Source: Patescibacteria group bacterium
GTDB lineage: Bacteria > Patescibacteriota > Minisyncoccia > Phycocordibacterales > DATDWN01
DNA: 5,731 nucleotides
NCBI GenBank assembly: GCA_030916785.1
Contig: JAUPVY010000040.1
Coordinates: 1 to 5,731, forward strand
Reading direction: 5' to 3'
Shown here piece after piece: positions 1 through 4,944 of this stretch (position 1 is the first letter of the stretch; each line of letters starts with the position of its first letter). Below the pieces are notes generated by a model. The model did no database searches and was not told the DNA's origin. It saw only the letters and a list, made by a program, of their open reading frames with translations. The translations under genes and the position numbers were made by a program.

Positions 1-1119
1 AAGTCCAAGATTGATTTTTTCTTCTTTGGAAGAGCCGAGCATGCATAACCCGTAAGCTACTGCAAAAATAGAGTCTTTAAAATCATTTTTCTTATCACTT
101 AAATTTATTGAAGCGATGCGTGATGGTAGTTTTAAGTTTATTTTTGCAAAATCCTCAATTCCCGCAATAGAACCACCGCCACCTGCAATAAAAATACCAG
201 CCGGAAGAAGTTCGTTGCGACCAATTTTTTTCAAATGATTTTCTATAAGCTCAAAAACATCATAAAGTCTGGCTGATACTATTTCTTCTATTTTTTTCTT
301 TGAAAAAGAACCAGGACCAATACTGCCTACTTTTATATTTTCAGCTTCTTCTAGAGGGATTTTCAATCCTAGGGCTATATCATTGGTTATATCTGTGGAA
401 CCGATAGGGAAGACTTCTAGCGATATTGGAATATTGTTTTCAAAGACCACTATAGAAATAGTTTCAGCACCTATGTTTGCCAATACACACCCGGCCATTT
501 TTTGTGATTTTGATAGGGTTACAAATGATGCTGCGATAGGGGAGGCCAGACAATCTACTATTTCAATACCCGCTTCGTCCACTGCTTCGAGCAAGCTGTT
601 TAGGTGTGGTTCTAAACATGTAATAAACAGCATTTTTACTTCGAGCTTTGTACCTTTCATGTCTATCGGGTTTTTGGCCAAAACTATTTTACCGTCTATT
701 TTGTATTGCACAGGGATGCTGTGAAGTATTCTGTAGTTTTGTATTAGGTTTGACGGAAGACTTTCTTCACAAAGTTCATTTAATTTTTTTATATCTAAAT
801 CGGTGATTTGTAAGTCTGCTCTACCGATAACTACGCTGGCACTTCCTGTCATTGTAGCAAGTCCTATGCCACCTATAGAGACAAAAGCTTTGCGAATCTT
901 TATTCCTGAAGTTTTTTCAGCAAGTCTTACGGCTGTTTTTATGCTATCTATTACATCCTCGTTATTTACAATGTATCCGTGTCGAAGTCCTTTTGATTCA
1001 GCAACTCCAGTACCTAAAATATGGCCAGTTTGCTTGTTATTTTCTTTCACAAATTCTGCCACCACCACTTTTACTTGGTGTGTTCCGATATCTATTCCTA
1101 CTGTTATGTTGCGCATCAT
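1..1119 (-). CDS. ftsA: Cell division protein FtsA, 3'-truncated by window edge
   Basis: FtsA is an actin-like ATPase that tethers FtsZ filaments to the membrane and recruits later divisome proteins. The reading frame is open from an ATG-ATG pair (1119-1117 and 1116-1114) to base 1, giving 372 residues from the second ATG; the family is usually about 400-430, so the C-terminus with the membrane-targeting helix lies outside. Landmarks: phosphate-1 loop GIDIGTHQVK (7-16); the FtsA-specific 1C/SHS2 region at about 75-165; phosphate-2 region LANIGAETISIVVF (212-225); the connector with PIGSTDITNDIA (237-248) and EEAENIKVGSIG (256-267); adenosine motif GIFIAGGGGS (307-316). Odd: the phosphate-2 motif, normally DIGGGTT, reads NIGAET, losing the aspartate. 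No SD precedes either ATG. It is last in the visible leftward series, after ybeY; ftsZ would be expected next, beyond the edge. The identity is secure; which of the two ATGs is used is not. Confidence 0.95.
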   Translation of the reverse strand, partial: MMRNITVGIDIGTHQVKVVVAEFVKENNKQTGHILGTGVAESKGLRHGYIVNNEDVIDSIKTAVRLAEKTSGIKIRKAFVSIGGIGLATMTGSASVVIGRADLQITDLDIKKLNELCEESLPSNLIQNYRILHSIPVQYKIDGKIVLAKNPIDMKGTKLEVKMLFITCLEPHLNSLLEAVDEAGIEIVDCLASPIAASFVTLSKSQKMAGCVLANIGAETISIVVFENNIPISLEVFPIGSTDITNDIALGLKIPLEEAENIKVGSIGPGSFSKKKIEEIVSARLYDVFELIENHLKKIGRNELLPAGIFIAGGGGSIAGIEDFAKINLKLPSRIASINLSDKKNDFKDSIFAVAYGLCMLGSSKEEKINLGL

Positions 1120-1130
1120 GAAAAGAGTAG

Positions 1131-1214
1131 AAAGTTATCAAGTTTAAAGTTATAAAGTGCAGAATAAAAACTTTATCAAGCATTTTGCTTTCGACTTGAT
1201 AACTTTTAACTTTA
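1131..1214. repeat. Cluster of inverted and direct AAAGTTATCAAGT-type repeats between ybeY and ftsA
   Basis: A perfect 13-bp inverted repeat has arms AAAGTTATCAAGT (1131-1143) and ACTTGATAACTTT (1194-1206). A second, 12/13-identical direct copy, AAAGTTATAAAGT, lies at 1146-1158. Its end, ATAAAGT (1152-1158), can pair with ACTTTAT (1170-1176) as a nested 7-bp stem. TTATCAAG recurs at 1135-1142 and 1173-1180, and TAAAGTT (1145-1151) pairs with AACTTTA (1208-1214). The structure fills nearly the whole 92-bp ybeY-ftsA gap and its right edge includes the ybeY stop codon. There is no obvious U-tract, so a simple intrinsic terminator is not supported. It resembles a REP-like or MITE-like intergenic palindrome, or an mRNA-processing or stability element; which one cannot be told from one copy. 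Confidence 0.7.
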
Positions 1215-1598
1215 GACTAAAAATTGCTTCCGCAATTTTGCTTCTGCTTCTTCCATTCTACTACCATGTTCCATTCCTTTCAAATGCATGAGACCGTGGA
1301 TAAATAAAAAAGCGATGAAATTGTCGTGTTTTCTTTCGAATTTTTTGGCCTCTTCCCGTGTTAGCTCCAAAGTTATAAAAATCTCTCCGGTTTTTTTGTC
1401 TAAAGGAAAACTCAAAATATTTGTTGGTTTATTTTTCTCTCTATATGAATAGTTTAGAGTCGCTGATTTCCTTTTACCAATAAATACCAGGGAGAGAGAA
1501 TAGTCTTTTCCCAAAGCTTCTTCTTTTATTTTAGCAAAAGGCACGCGTGGGAGCGTGCTTTTTGTTTTGTTTGTTATATAGAAACTATCTTCTGACAT
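1212..1598 (-). CDS. ybeY: Endoribonuclease YbeY (16S rRNA 3'-end maturation / ribosome quality control)
   Basis: YbeY is a zinc-dependent single-strand endoribonuclease involved in 16S rRNA 3'-end maturation and quality control of 70S ribosomes. The product is 128 residues, short against about 155 in E. coli, as is common in reduced genomes. The family signature HxxxHxxxxxH is intact: H101, H105 and H111 in HGLMHLKGMEH. The upstream block LNYSYREKNKPTNILSFP (48-65) matches the conserved LN..YR..d.pTDVLSFP region with R53 kept, and GEIFIT (71-76) corresponds to GDI.Is. I choose the ATG at 1598, not an in-frame upstream ATG at 1628, because AGGAGGT sits at 1615-1609, 10 nt before it, and the longer version would overlap rpsU by 29 nt. 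The SD lies inside the last codons of rpsU, whose stop is 1 nt before this ATG, so translational coupling to rpsU is likely. Confidence 0.93.
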   Translation of the reverse strand: MSEDSFYITNKTKSTLPRVPFAKIKEEALGKDYSLSLVFIGKRKSATLNYSYREKNKPTNILSFPLDKKTGEIFITLELTREEAKKFERKHDNFIAFLFIHGLMHLKGMEHGSRMEEAEAKLRKQFLV

Positions 1599-1599
1599 C

Positions 1600-1845
1600 T
1601 TATTTTTTACCTCCTCTTGTGTATTCACTCATCTTTCCTAGCTTTATTAGTTCAGCTACTTCTTCTCTTCTTTTCAAGACTTTTAGTGTCTTTTTTTGTT
1701 TTACATAAGGAGATAATTTTCGTGTTGAATATCGGATACTGCGGACACGAGTTAAAACACCAGATCCTTGGACTTTTTTGGTAAATCGTCTTATAAGATT
1801 AAGACTATTTTCGTTACCTGTTTTTATTACTTCTGCGTTTATCAT
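1600..1845 (-). CDS. rpsU: Small ribosomal subunit protein bS21
   Basis: bS21 is a small basic protein of the 30S platform next to the 3' end of 16S rRNA, involved in initiation on natural mRNAs. The product is 81 residues, highly basic, with the family pattern: an N-terminal strand (INAEVIKTGNENSL), then the helix block LIRRFTKKVQGSGVLTRVR (17-35), matching ALRRFKR...aGvl.evR of characterised bS21, then a Lys/Arg-rich helical tail. It is about 10 residues longer than E. coli bS21 (71). Start: the ATG at 1845; only a weak AGGA-like stretch lies 4-5 nt upstream. It ends 1 nt before ybeY and its final codons contain the ybeY SD. The preceding gene ends 48 bp upstream, with a possible promoter between. 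The family assignment is confident. Confidence 0.92.
   Translation of the reverse strand: MINAEVIKTGNENSLNLIRRFTKKVQGSGVLTRVRSIRYSTRKLSPYVKQKKTLKVLKRREEVAELIKLGKMSEYTRGGKK
1609..1615 (-). promoter_or_regulatory. Ribosome binding site of ybeY, embedded in rpsU
   Basis: AGGAGGT on the minus strand, a near-complete anti-SD match, lies 10 nt upstream of the ATG at 1598 and inside the last codons of rpsU. It decides the ybeY start and suggests that ribosomes finishing rpsU re-initiate on ybeY. It is one of only two strong SD sites in the window. Confidence 0.8.
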
Positions 1846-1858
1846 AGGGTCCTACTGT

Positions 1859-1886
1859 ATCATAAATGGTTAAAAAGTTCAAGCAA
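1859..1886 (-). promoter_or_regulatory. Possible sigma70-type promoter for rpsU
   Basis: On the minus strand TTGCTT (1886-1881) is separated by 16 bp from TATGAT (1864-1859), in the 48-bp gap between the HisRS-like stop and the rpsU ATG. The -10 is 5/6, the -35 only 3/6. Transcription would start near 1852, giving a leader of only about 6-7 nt before the ATG at 1845. The heptamer TATGATA occurs twice, 18 bp apart (1864-1858 and 1846-1840), the second copy containing the rpsU start codon. AT-rich spacers give such matches by chance, so this is tentative; rpsU could be read entirely from the lepB promoter. Confidence 0.35.
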
Positions 1887-1893
1887 TACGGGT

Positions 1894-3126
1894 TTAATCC
1901 TTATTTTTACCCATTTTCTTAAGGAAATCACACAATTCTGTGAGGGAAACAGTCTCCTGTTCTCTGTTGTTTATACTCCTGACTATGACACTGTCCTCTA
2001 TTGCTTCCTTTTGTCCCATTATTAGCACGTGACTTGCCTTCATGTATTCTGCGCCGGAGAGCTGTCCTGTTATTTTGTCTTTTGTGATTGAGTGGTAAAC
2101 GGGTATTTTGTGTTTACGTAGCATCTCCACTATTTGAAGAGCCTTGAGTTTTGCAGTTGAACCAAGTTGTACCAAATAAAACTTAGGTTTCTTTATGTTT
2201 TTTATGACCACCTTTTTAGAGGTTTCAAGGTTCTTTTTTACAAAAATAGTGAGTCCCACGGTTGGCACCTCTCTTTTGCCACCAAGTTTTTTTGCAAGGT
2301 GGTTGTATCTGTAACCAAAAGCAAGCAGTTCACCTTCTTCCTCTTCAGTGCCAGAGATTTTACTTGTGTGTTTTGCTGAATCCTTGAATTTTCTTATTTC
2401 AAATACTGTATTTGAGGCAAATAACTTATTAGACAAAATACTGGGTTTGATTTTATAGGCAGTGTCAAAAGTTTCTACACATTCTAGAACTTCCTTAAAG
2501 TGCAACCTACTGTTTTCTGAAAGAGATCCAATAGTTTGAGGTATGCCTTTTCTAAACTCCAAGGTTTCCGGGCGAGTATCTTTCAGTATTAAATGGTGAT
2601 TTTTTTTGAATTCTTGTCTTATTTTGGCAGGTATTGTGTGGGAATGTTTTCGGTAATGGTTGCCGAGTTCACGCTCAAATTTTGTCATTGATTCTTTGTC
2701 TCCGATACTATTTATATCAACAAATAGGTCTGTGTAGCCGTGTTCTTCAAGTACAGCAAGAGCACATTTTAAAAGCAGAGCCTCGCTCGTTGATTTGTTG
2801 CTACCCATTATCTCAAAACCATACATTTCCATTCCAGATTTTTTCTTTATTGGGTGTCCAGGTATGGGTTTTTTGTAGTGTATAGCTAGTGGTTGTGCTT
2901 CTAAATCTAGTTTTTCCTCTATATACCAACGTGTAAGAGCTATTTTTTCCAACACATCTTCGTAGTGATCAAAATCTTTGAAATGTTTTGCTTTTTGGAT
3001 ATCTTCAGCTGTTATTTGTGGTGGTTTTACAACCAAAAAACCATAATGAACAGCAATTTCTCCTGCCTTATCAGTGGTTTCTTCAAGGTATGACTTTTCT
3101 GATTTATTTTTTTCTTTTTTTGTCAT
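1894..3126 (-). CDS. Degenerate histidyl-tRNA synthetase-like protein with C-terminal anticodon-binding domain
   Basis: A 410-residue class II synthetase-like protein with HisRS architecture but eroded catalytic motifs. Seen: a motif-1-like segment HYGFLVVKPPQ (27-37); a motif-2-like segment IHYKKPIPG...GFEIMGS (82-109), where the usual fRxE is YKK; the HisA-1 position (about 231-243) reads LSNKLFASNTVFE instead of LVRGLDYYxRTVFE, putting Ser232 where the catalytic Arg sits; HisA-2 is GYRYNHLAKKLGG (271-283) versus GGRYDgLv..LGG; motif 3 PTVGLTIFVKKNL (288-300) has Lys for the ATP-binding Arg. The LRPEGT block is absent. The C-terminal domain (about 314-405, KPKFYLVQLG...VLIMG...) is well preserved as an HGTP anticodon-binding fold. 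The N-terminus is Lys/Glu-rich and unstructured-looking. It starts 4 nt after the lepB stop without an SD. Aminoacylation is therefore unlikely; a tRNA- or ribosome-binding role, or a HisZ-like regulatory role, is inference. Database pipelines may label it hisS; I do not assign that symbol. Confidence 0.8.
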   Translation of the reverse strand: MTKKEKNKSEKSYLEETTDKAGEIAVHYGFLVVKPPQITAEDIQKAKHFKDFDHYEDVLEKIALTRWYIEEKLDLEAQPLAIHYKKPIPGHPIKKKSGMEMYGFEIMGSNKSTSEALLLKCALAVLEEHGYTDLFVDINSIGDKESMTKFERELGNHYRKHSHTIPAKIRQEFKKNHHLILKDTRPETLEFRKGIPQTIGSLSENSRLHFKEVLECVETFDTAYKIKPSILSNKLFASNTVFEIRKFKDSAKHTSKISGTEEEEGELLAFGYRYNHLAKKLGGKREVPTVGLTIFVKKNLETSKKVVIKNIKKPKFYLVQLGSTAKLKALQIVEMLRKHKIPVYHSITKDKITGQLSGAEYMKASHVLIMGQKEAIEDSVIVRSINNREQETVSLTELCDFLKKMGKNKD

Positions 3127-3130
3127 GCGC

Positions 3131-3733
3131 TTAATTTTTTTCGTAATATTTTCCAGGTAAAATGTCTATTTTGGTCAAAGGAAATAAGCGTATAATTGGT
3201 CTACCAATTATATATTTTTTCTGCAATGGTCCCCAGAAGCGAGAATCAAAACTTTCTGCCCGATTATCTCCCAACACATAATATTCATCTTCCTCAAGTT
3301 CTTTCTCATATGAACCGGTGGATGTGTGTGTGACATATGATCCATCCACGACAAAACCATCTGGATTTTCTGCGTTTACTATTGTTACTACATTATCTTT
3401 TATTATGACTGTTTCTCCTGGAAGTCCTACTATTCTTTTTATAAAGCTTTTATTGGTGTCTTTTGGATACTTCAAAACTACTACGGAATTTCTTTCTGGT
3501 GCGTTAAAGGCGTATGATATTTTGTCTACTATTAAGTAATCTCCAGTAGCGAAGGTGGGATCCATTGACCTGCCGTCTACCAAGTATGGTTCGGCTATGT
3601 ACATGCGAAAAGGTAGAACAATTCCGAAAGCAATAAGTGCAAAGATAAAAACTTCTCTTATTATCCCTTTCAACGTACTTTTTTTCTTAGTTTCGGGTGT
3701 TAAAGAGTCGTTTTTTTCTTCATTCATGGCCAT
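3131..3733 (-). CDS. lepB: Signal peptidase I
   Basis: Membrane-bound serine/lysine protease (family S26) that removes signal peptides from exported preproteins. Numbered from the ATG at 3727 (198 residues): a charged cytoplasmic N-terminus, one transmembrane helix EVFIFALIAFGIVLPFRMYI (25-44), box B GRSMDPTF with nucleophile S54, box D SFIKRIVGLPGE with general base K97, and box E YYVLGDNRAESFDSRFWGPL (149-168). All catalytic elements are intact, and the length is typical of compact Gram-positive-type enzymes. Start choice: ATGs at 3733 and 3727 are both in frame (Met-Ala-Met-Asn); a longer TTG-initiated version from 3769 adds residues with no family counterpart and would overlap the likely promoter. 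No SD precedes either ATG. A TATACT box ends 7 nt before the 3727 ATG, so the message may be leaderless. It is first in the leftward series, 4 nt ahead of the HisRS-like gene. Confidence 0.94.
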   Translation of the reverse strand: MAMNEEKNDSLTPETKKKSTLKGIIREVFIFALIAFGIVLPFRMYIAEPYLVDGRSMDPTFATGDYLIVDKISYAFNAPERNSVVVLKYPKDTNKSFIKRIVGLPGETVIIKDNVVTIVNAENPDGFVVDGSYVTHTSTGSYEKELEEDEYYVLGDNRAESFDSRFWGPLQKKYIIGRPIIRLFPLTKIDILPGKYYEKN

Positions 3734-3734
3734 A

Positions 3735-3763
3735 AGTATACAGGGTAACTTCGTTTGACACAA
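3735..3763 (-). promoter_or_regulatory. Candidate promoter of lepB operon
   Basis: Minus strand TTGTGT (3763-3758), a 17-bp spacer, then TATACT (3740-3735). The -10 is 5/6 and the -35 is 3/6. Transcription would begin about 7 nt downstream, essentially at the lepB ATG at 3727, predicting a leaderless or near-leaderless mRNA, in line with the missing SD. This is pattern matching only. Confidence 0.45.
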
Positions 3764-3807
3764 CAACAAAAATAACTTCCAAATTTAGCGCATTTTTTTG
3801 TCGCTTC

Positions 3808-3860
3808 AATTTTTTGACTCCACGCGCAGTATTTTTATACAGCTTGGTCGTCAAAAAATT
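3808..3860. repeat. 11-bp inverted repeat in the lepB-pth divergent region
   Basis: AATTTTTTGAC (3808-3818) and GTCAAAAAATT (3850-3860) are perfect inverted copies separated by 31 bp; the intervening DNA contains a small GTAT/ATAC palindrome (3829-3840). Each arm supplies a TTGAC -35-like core, on opposite strands and facing inward. On the plus strand TTGACT (3814-3819), 16 bp, then TATACA (3836-3841) forms a plausible promoter toward pth. The rest of the 216-bp intergenic region (3734-3949) shows no open reading frame or RNA gene that I can support. The element could be a regulator binding site or chance in AT-rich DNA. Confidence 0.5.
3814..3841 (+). promoter_or_regulatory. Candidate upstream promoter for pth
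   Basis: TTGACT (5/6 to the -35 consensus), a 16-bp spacer and TATACA (4/6 to the -10). The predicted start near 3848 would leave a leader of about 100 nt before pth. It is embedded in the 11-bp inverted repeat, so a factor binding there could affect it. It competes with the proximal extended -10 at 3935-3943. Confidence 0.35.
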
Positions 3861-3934
3861 TTGCTCCTCAAACTGCATCTAAATTATGAAAGTTATTTGA
3901 ATCTGTTCAGAGATAGAAAGATCAGGTTATTTTG

Positions 3935-3943
3935 TGCTAGAAT
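3935..3943 (+). promoter_or_regulatory. Extended -10 promoter immediately upstream of pth
   Basis: TGCTAGAAT matches the extended -10 form TGnTATAAT at 8 of 9 listed positions; no recognisable -35 lies 17 bp upstream, as is tolerated for extended -10 promoters. Only 6 nt separate it from the pth ATG at 3950, so transcription would start at or next to the A of the start codon, giving a leaderless message. Confidence 0.45.
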
Positions 3944-3949
3944 AATCCC

Positions 3950-4537
3950 ATGTCATATATATTTGTAGGATTGGGTAATCCAGGTGAGGAATATGAGGGT
4001 ACTCGTCACAATACGGGGCGTATTTTACTAACTATTTTGGGTAAACAATATGATGCTGAGTGGAAAGAAGATAAGAAACTGTCTGCAAAGGTAGCAAAAA
4101 TAAAAGTAGGCAAGTCTCCAGTTACTTTGGTTTTGCCTGATACGTTTATGAATAACTCCGGCAAGTCAATAAAACCTCTAGTTACAAGTATTAAAGGAGC
4201 GGAAAAACTAGTGGTGGTTTATGATGATTTGGATATGCCTTTTGGTAACTGCAAGATTTCTTTCAATCGTTCGTCTGGTGGACACAGGGGACTTGAGTCA
4301 ATTATAAAAGCAATAAAAACAGAAAAATTTGCACGTGTGCGTGTGGGGATCTCTCCCAAGACTCCCACGGGTAAAATGAAAAAGCCGAGAGGTGAGGACG
4401 CCGTGATGAAAGTAATAATGGGTAAATTCAAACCAGAAGAAATGTTGGTTCTAAAAAAACTAGGAAAAAAGATGTCTGAGGCACTAGAAACTTTTGTTTC
4501 AGGTGGTCTAGAAAAAGCAATGACAGGGTTTAATTGA
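3950..4537 (+). CDS. pth: Peptidyl-tRNA hydrolase
   Basis: Pth cleaves the ester bond of peptidyl-tRNAs that drop off the ribosome and so recycles tRNA; it acts in the cytosol. The product is 195 residues, the usual family length. Seen: GLGNPGEEYEGTRHNTG (7-23) with N10 and the catalytic H20; TFMNNSG (65-71) with M67 and N68; YDDLDMPFG (91-99) with D92, matching the Asp that supports the catalytic His; SSGGHRGLESII (108-119); FARVRVGISP (127-136). One deviation: the motif normally written GGHNG is GGHRG, so Arg113 replaces the Asn (N114 in E. coli) that contacts the substrate. The other core residues are intact, so it is probably active. No SD lies upstream of the ATG and an extended -10 sits 6 nt before it. 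It stands alone, divergent from lepB, and its stop overlaps the -35 of the next gene. Confidence 0.95.
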   Translation: MSYIFVGLGNPGEEYEGTRHNTGRILLTILGKQYDAEWKEDKKLSAKVAKIKVGKSPVTLVLPDTFMNNSGKSIKPLVTSIKGAEKLVVVYDDLDMPFGNCKISFNRSSGGHRGLESIIKAIKTEKFARVRVGISPKTPTGKMKKPRGEDAVMKVIMGKFKPEEMLVLKKLGKKMSEALETFVSGGLEKAMTGFN

Positions 4538-4562
4538 GTTGTTAATGTTTCTGTGTTATAAA
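4534..4562 (+). promoter_or_regulatory. Strong candidate promoter for the 97-residue gene
   Basis: TTGAGT (4534-4539), a 17-bp spacer, then TATAAA (4557-4562) preceded by TG at 4554-4555, an extended -10. This is the best promoter match in the window. The -35 overlaps the pth stop codon (4535-4537). Transcription would start near 4569, just ahead of the SD at 4575-4584. Confidence 0.6.
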
Positions 4563-4574
4563 CTCACTCGGACC

Positions 4575-4584
4575 AAAAGGAGGT
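4575..4584 (+). promoter_or_regulatory. Full Shine-Dalgarno site of the 97-residue gene
   Basis: AAAAGGAGGT is a full anti-SD match 5 nt before the ATG at 4590. A second ATG at 4586 is only 1 nt away and opens a 5-codon frame (MNGPQ, stop), so the 4590 start is preferred. The strength contrasts with the absent SDs of lepB, pth and ftsA. Confidence 0.8.
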
Positions 4585-4589
4585 CATGA

Positions 4590-4883
4590 ATGGACCACAG
4601 TAGGAAGTTGCCACTTCATAAGTGGCTTGTACAGGAGATTTCCAGGATGTCTTCACACGGCACGTTCGGGACTCATACTATCTCTCGTCTCATTCGTGAG
4701 GTGGAGATATCGGAGGGTCACGAGGAGATCTTGTCTGCTTGGGAGATGGCCATCCGGCGGCTGGGGCTGGAGCACGCTTCAGTTGACAGGGGTGTGAGGA
4801 GGGCTCTCACTCAGAAGAGAAGCGATCCAGTTGTGGGGGGGCAAGCTGGTGATCCCCAGACAATAGGGTTTCCACACCCATAG
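4590..4883 (+). CDS. Uncharacterised 97-residue protein, GC-rich single-gene unit
   Basis: I do not recognise the family. The product is 97 residues: residues 1-75 look soluble and helical, with alternating Leu/Ile, Glu and Arg (ISRLIREVEISEGHEEIL, 31-48; EMAIRRLGLEHASVDRGVRR, 52-71), while the last 20 residues are Gly/Pro-rich and probably disordered. There is no signal peptide, membrane segment, Cys pair or catalytic motif that I can see. Evidence that it is a real gene: an extended -10 promoter, a full SD at 5-nt spacing, and a 15-bp terminator hairpin right after the stop. Base use is unlike its neighbours: I count 161 G/C in bases 4591-4880 (about 55%), against roughly 40% sampled in pth; all 8 Glu codons are GAG and all 3 Lys codons AAG, whereas ftsA uses mostly GAA. 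This suggests recent transfer or a distinct expression class. An RNA rather than protein product cannot be excluded. Confidence 0.65.
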   Translation: MDHSRKLPLHKWLVQEISRMSSHGTFGTHTISRLIREVEISEGHEEILSAWEMAIRRLGLEHASVDRGVRRALTQKRSDPVVGGQAGDPQTIGFPHP

Positions 4884-4888
4884 CGCAA

Positions 4889-4943
4889 CAGGCGCACACT
4901 CCGATTCGGAGTGTGCGCCTGATCTTTTAATATTTATTTTTTG
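4889..4943 (+). terminator. Intrinsic terminator with perfect 15-bp stem
   Basis: The arms CAGGCGCACACTCCG (4889-4903) and CGGAGTGTGCGCCTG (4907-4921) are perfectly complementary with a 3-nt loop ATT, followed by the T-rich run CTTTTAATATTTATTTTTTG up to 4943. It begins 5 nt after the stop of the 97-residue gene. The T-tract suits plus-strand transcription; read from the other side for the convergent rpsA, the stem is followed by TTGCGC and not a U-tract, so it would at most be a weak terminator or a 3'-end stabilising hairpin for that message. Confidence 0.88.
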
Positions 4944-4944
4944 T

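Noticed and set aside
383..1147. Plus-strand open frames opposite ftsA
   Set aside because: They lie antisense to a clearly recognisable ftsA, have no SD or family resemblance, and are shadows of its codon pattern.
1131..1214. CRISPR array or intrinsic terminator
   Set aside because: The repeats are irregular, in both orientations and without equal spacers, and no U-tract follows a GC-rich stem.
1599..1628. Longer YbeY starting at the ATG at 1628
   Set aside because: It would overlap rpsU by 29 nt and place the AGGAGGT inside its own coding region; the ATG at 1598 has that SD at 10 nt.
2167..2885. Plus-strand open frames opposite the HisRS-like gene
   Set aside because: They are antisense, Phe/Cys/Leu-rich shadow translations without initiation signals.
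1894..3126. Functional histidyl-tRNA synthetase (hisS)
   Set aside because: Motif 2, HisA-1 and motif 3 have all lost their arginines and LRPEGT is absent, so an active synthetase is unlikely.
3734..3769. Longer LepB starting at a TTG at 3769
   Set aside because: The added residues (MLLCQTKLPCIL...) match nothing in the family and overlap the candidate promoter; two ATGs follow just downstream.
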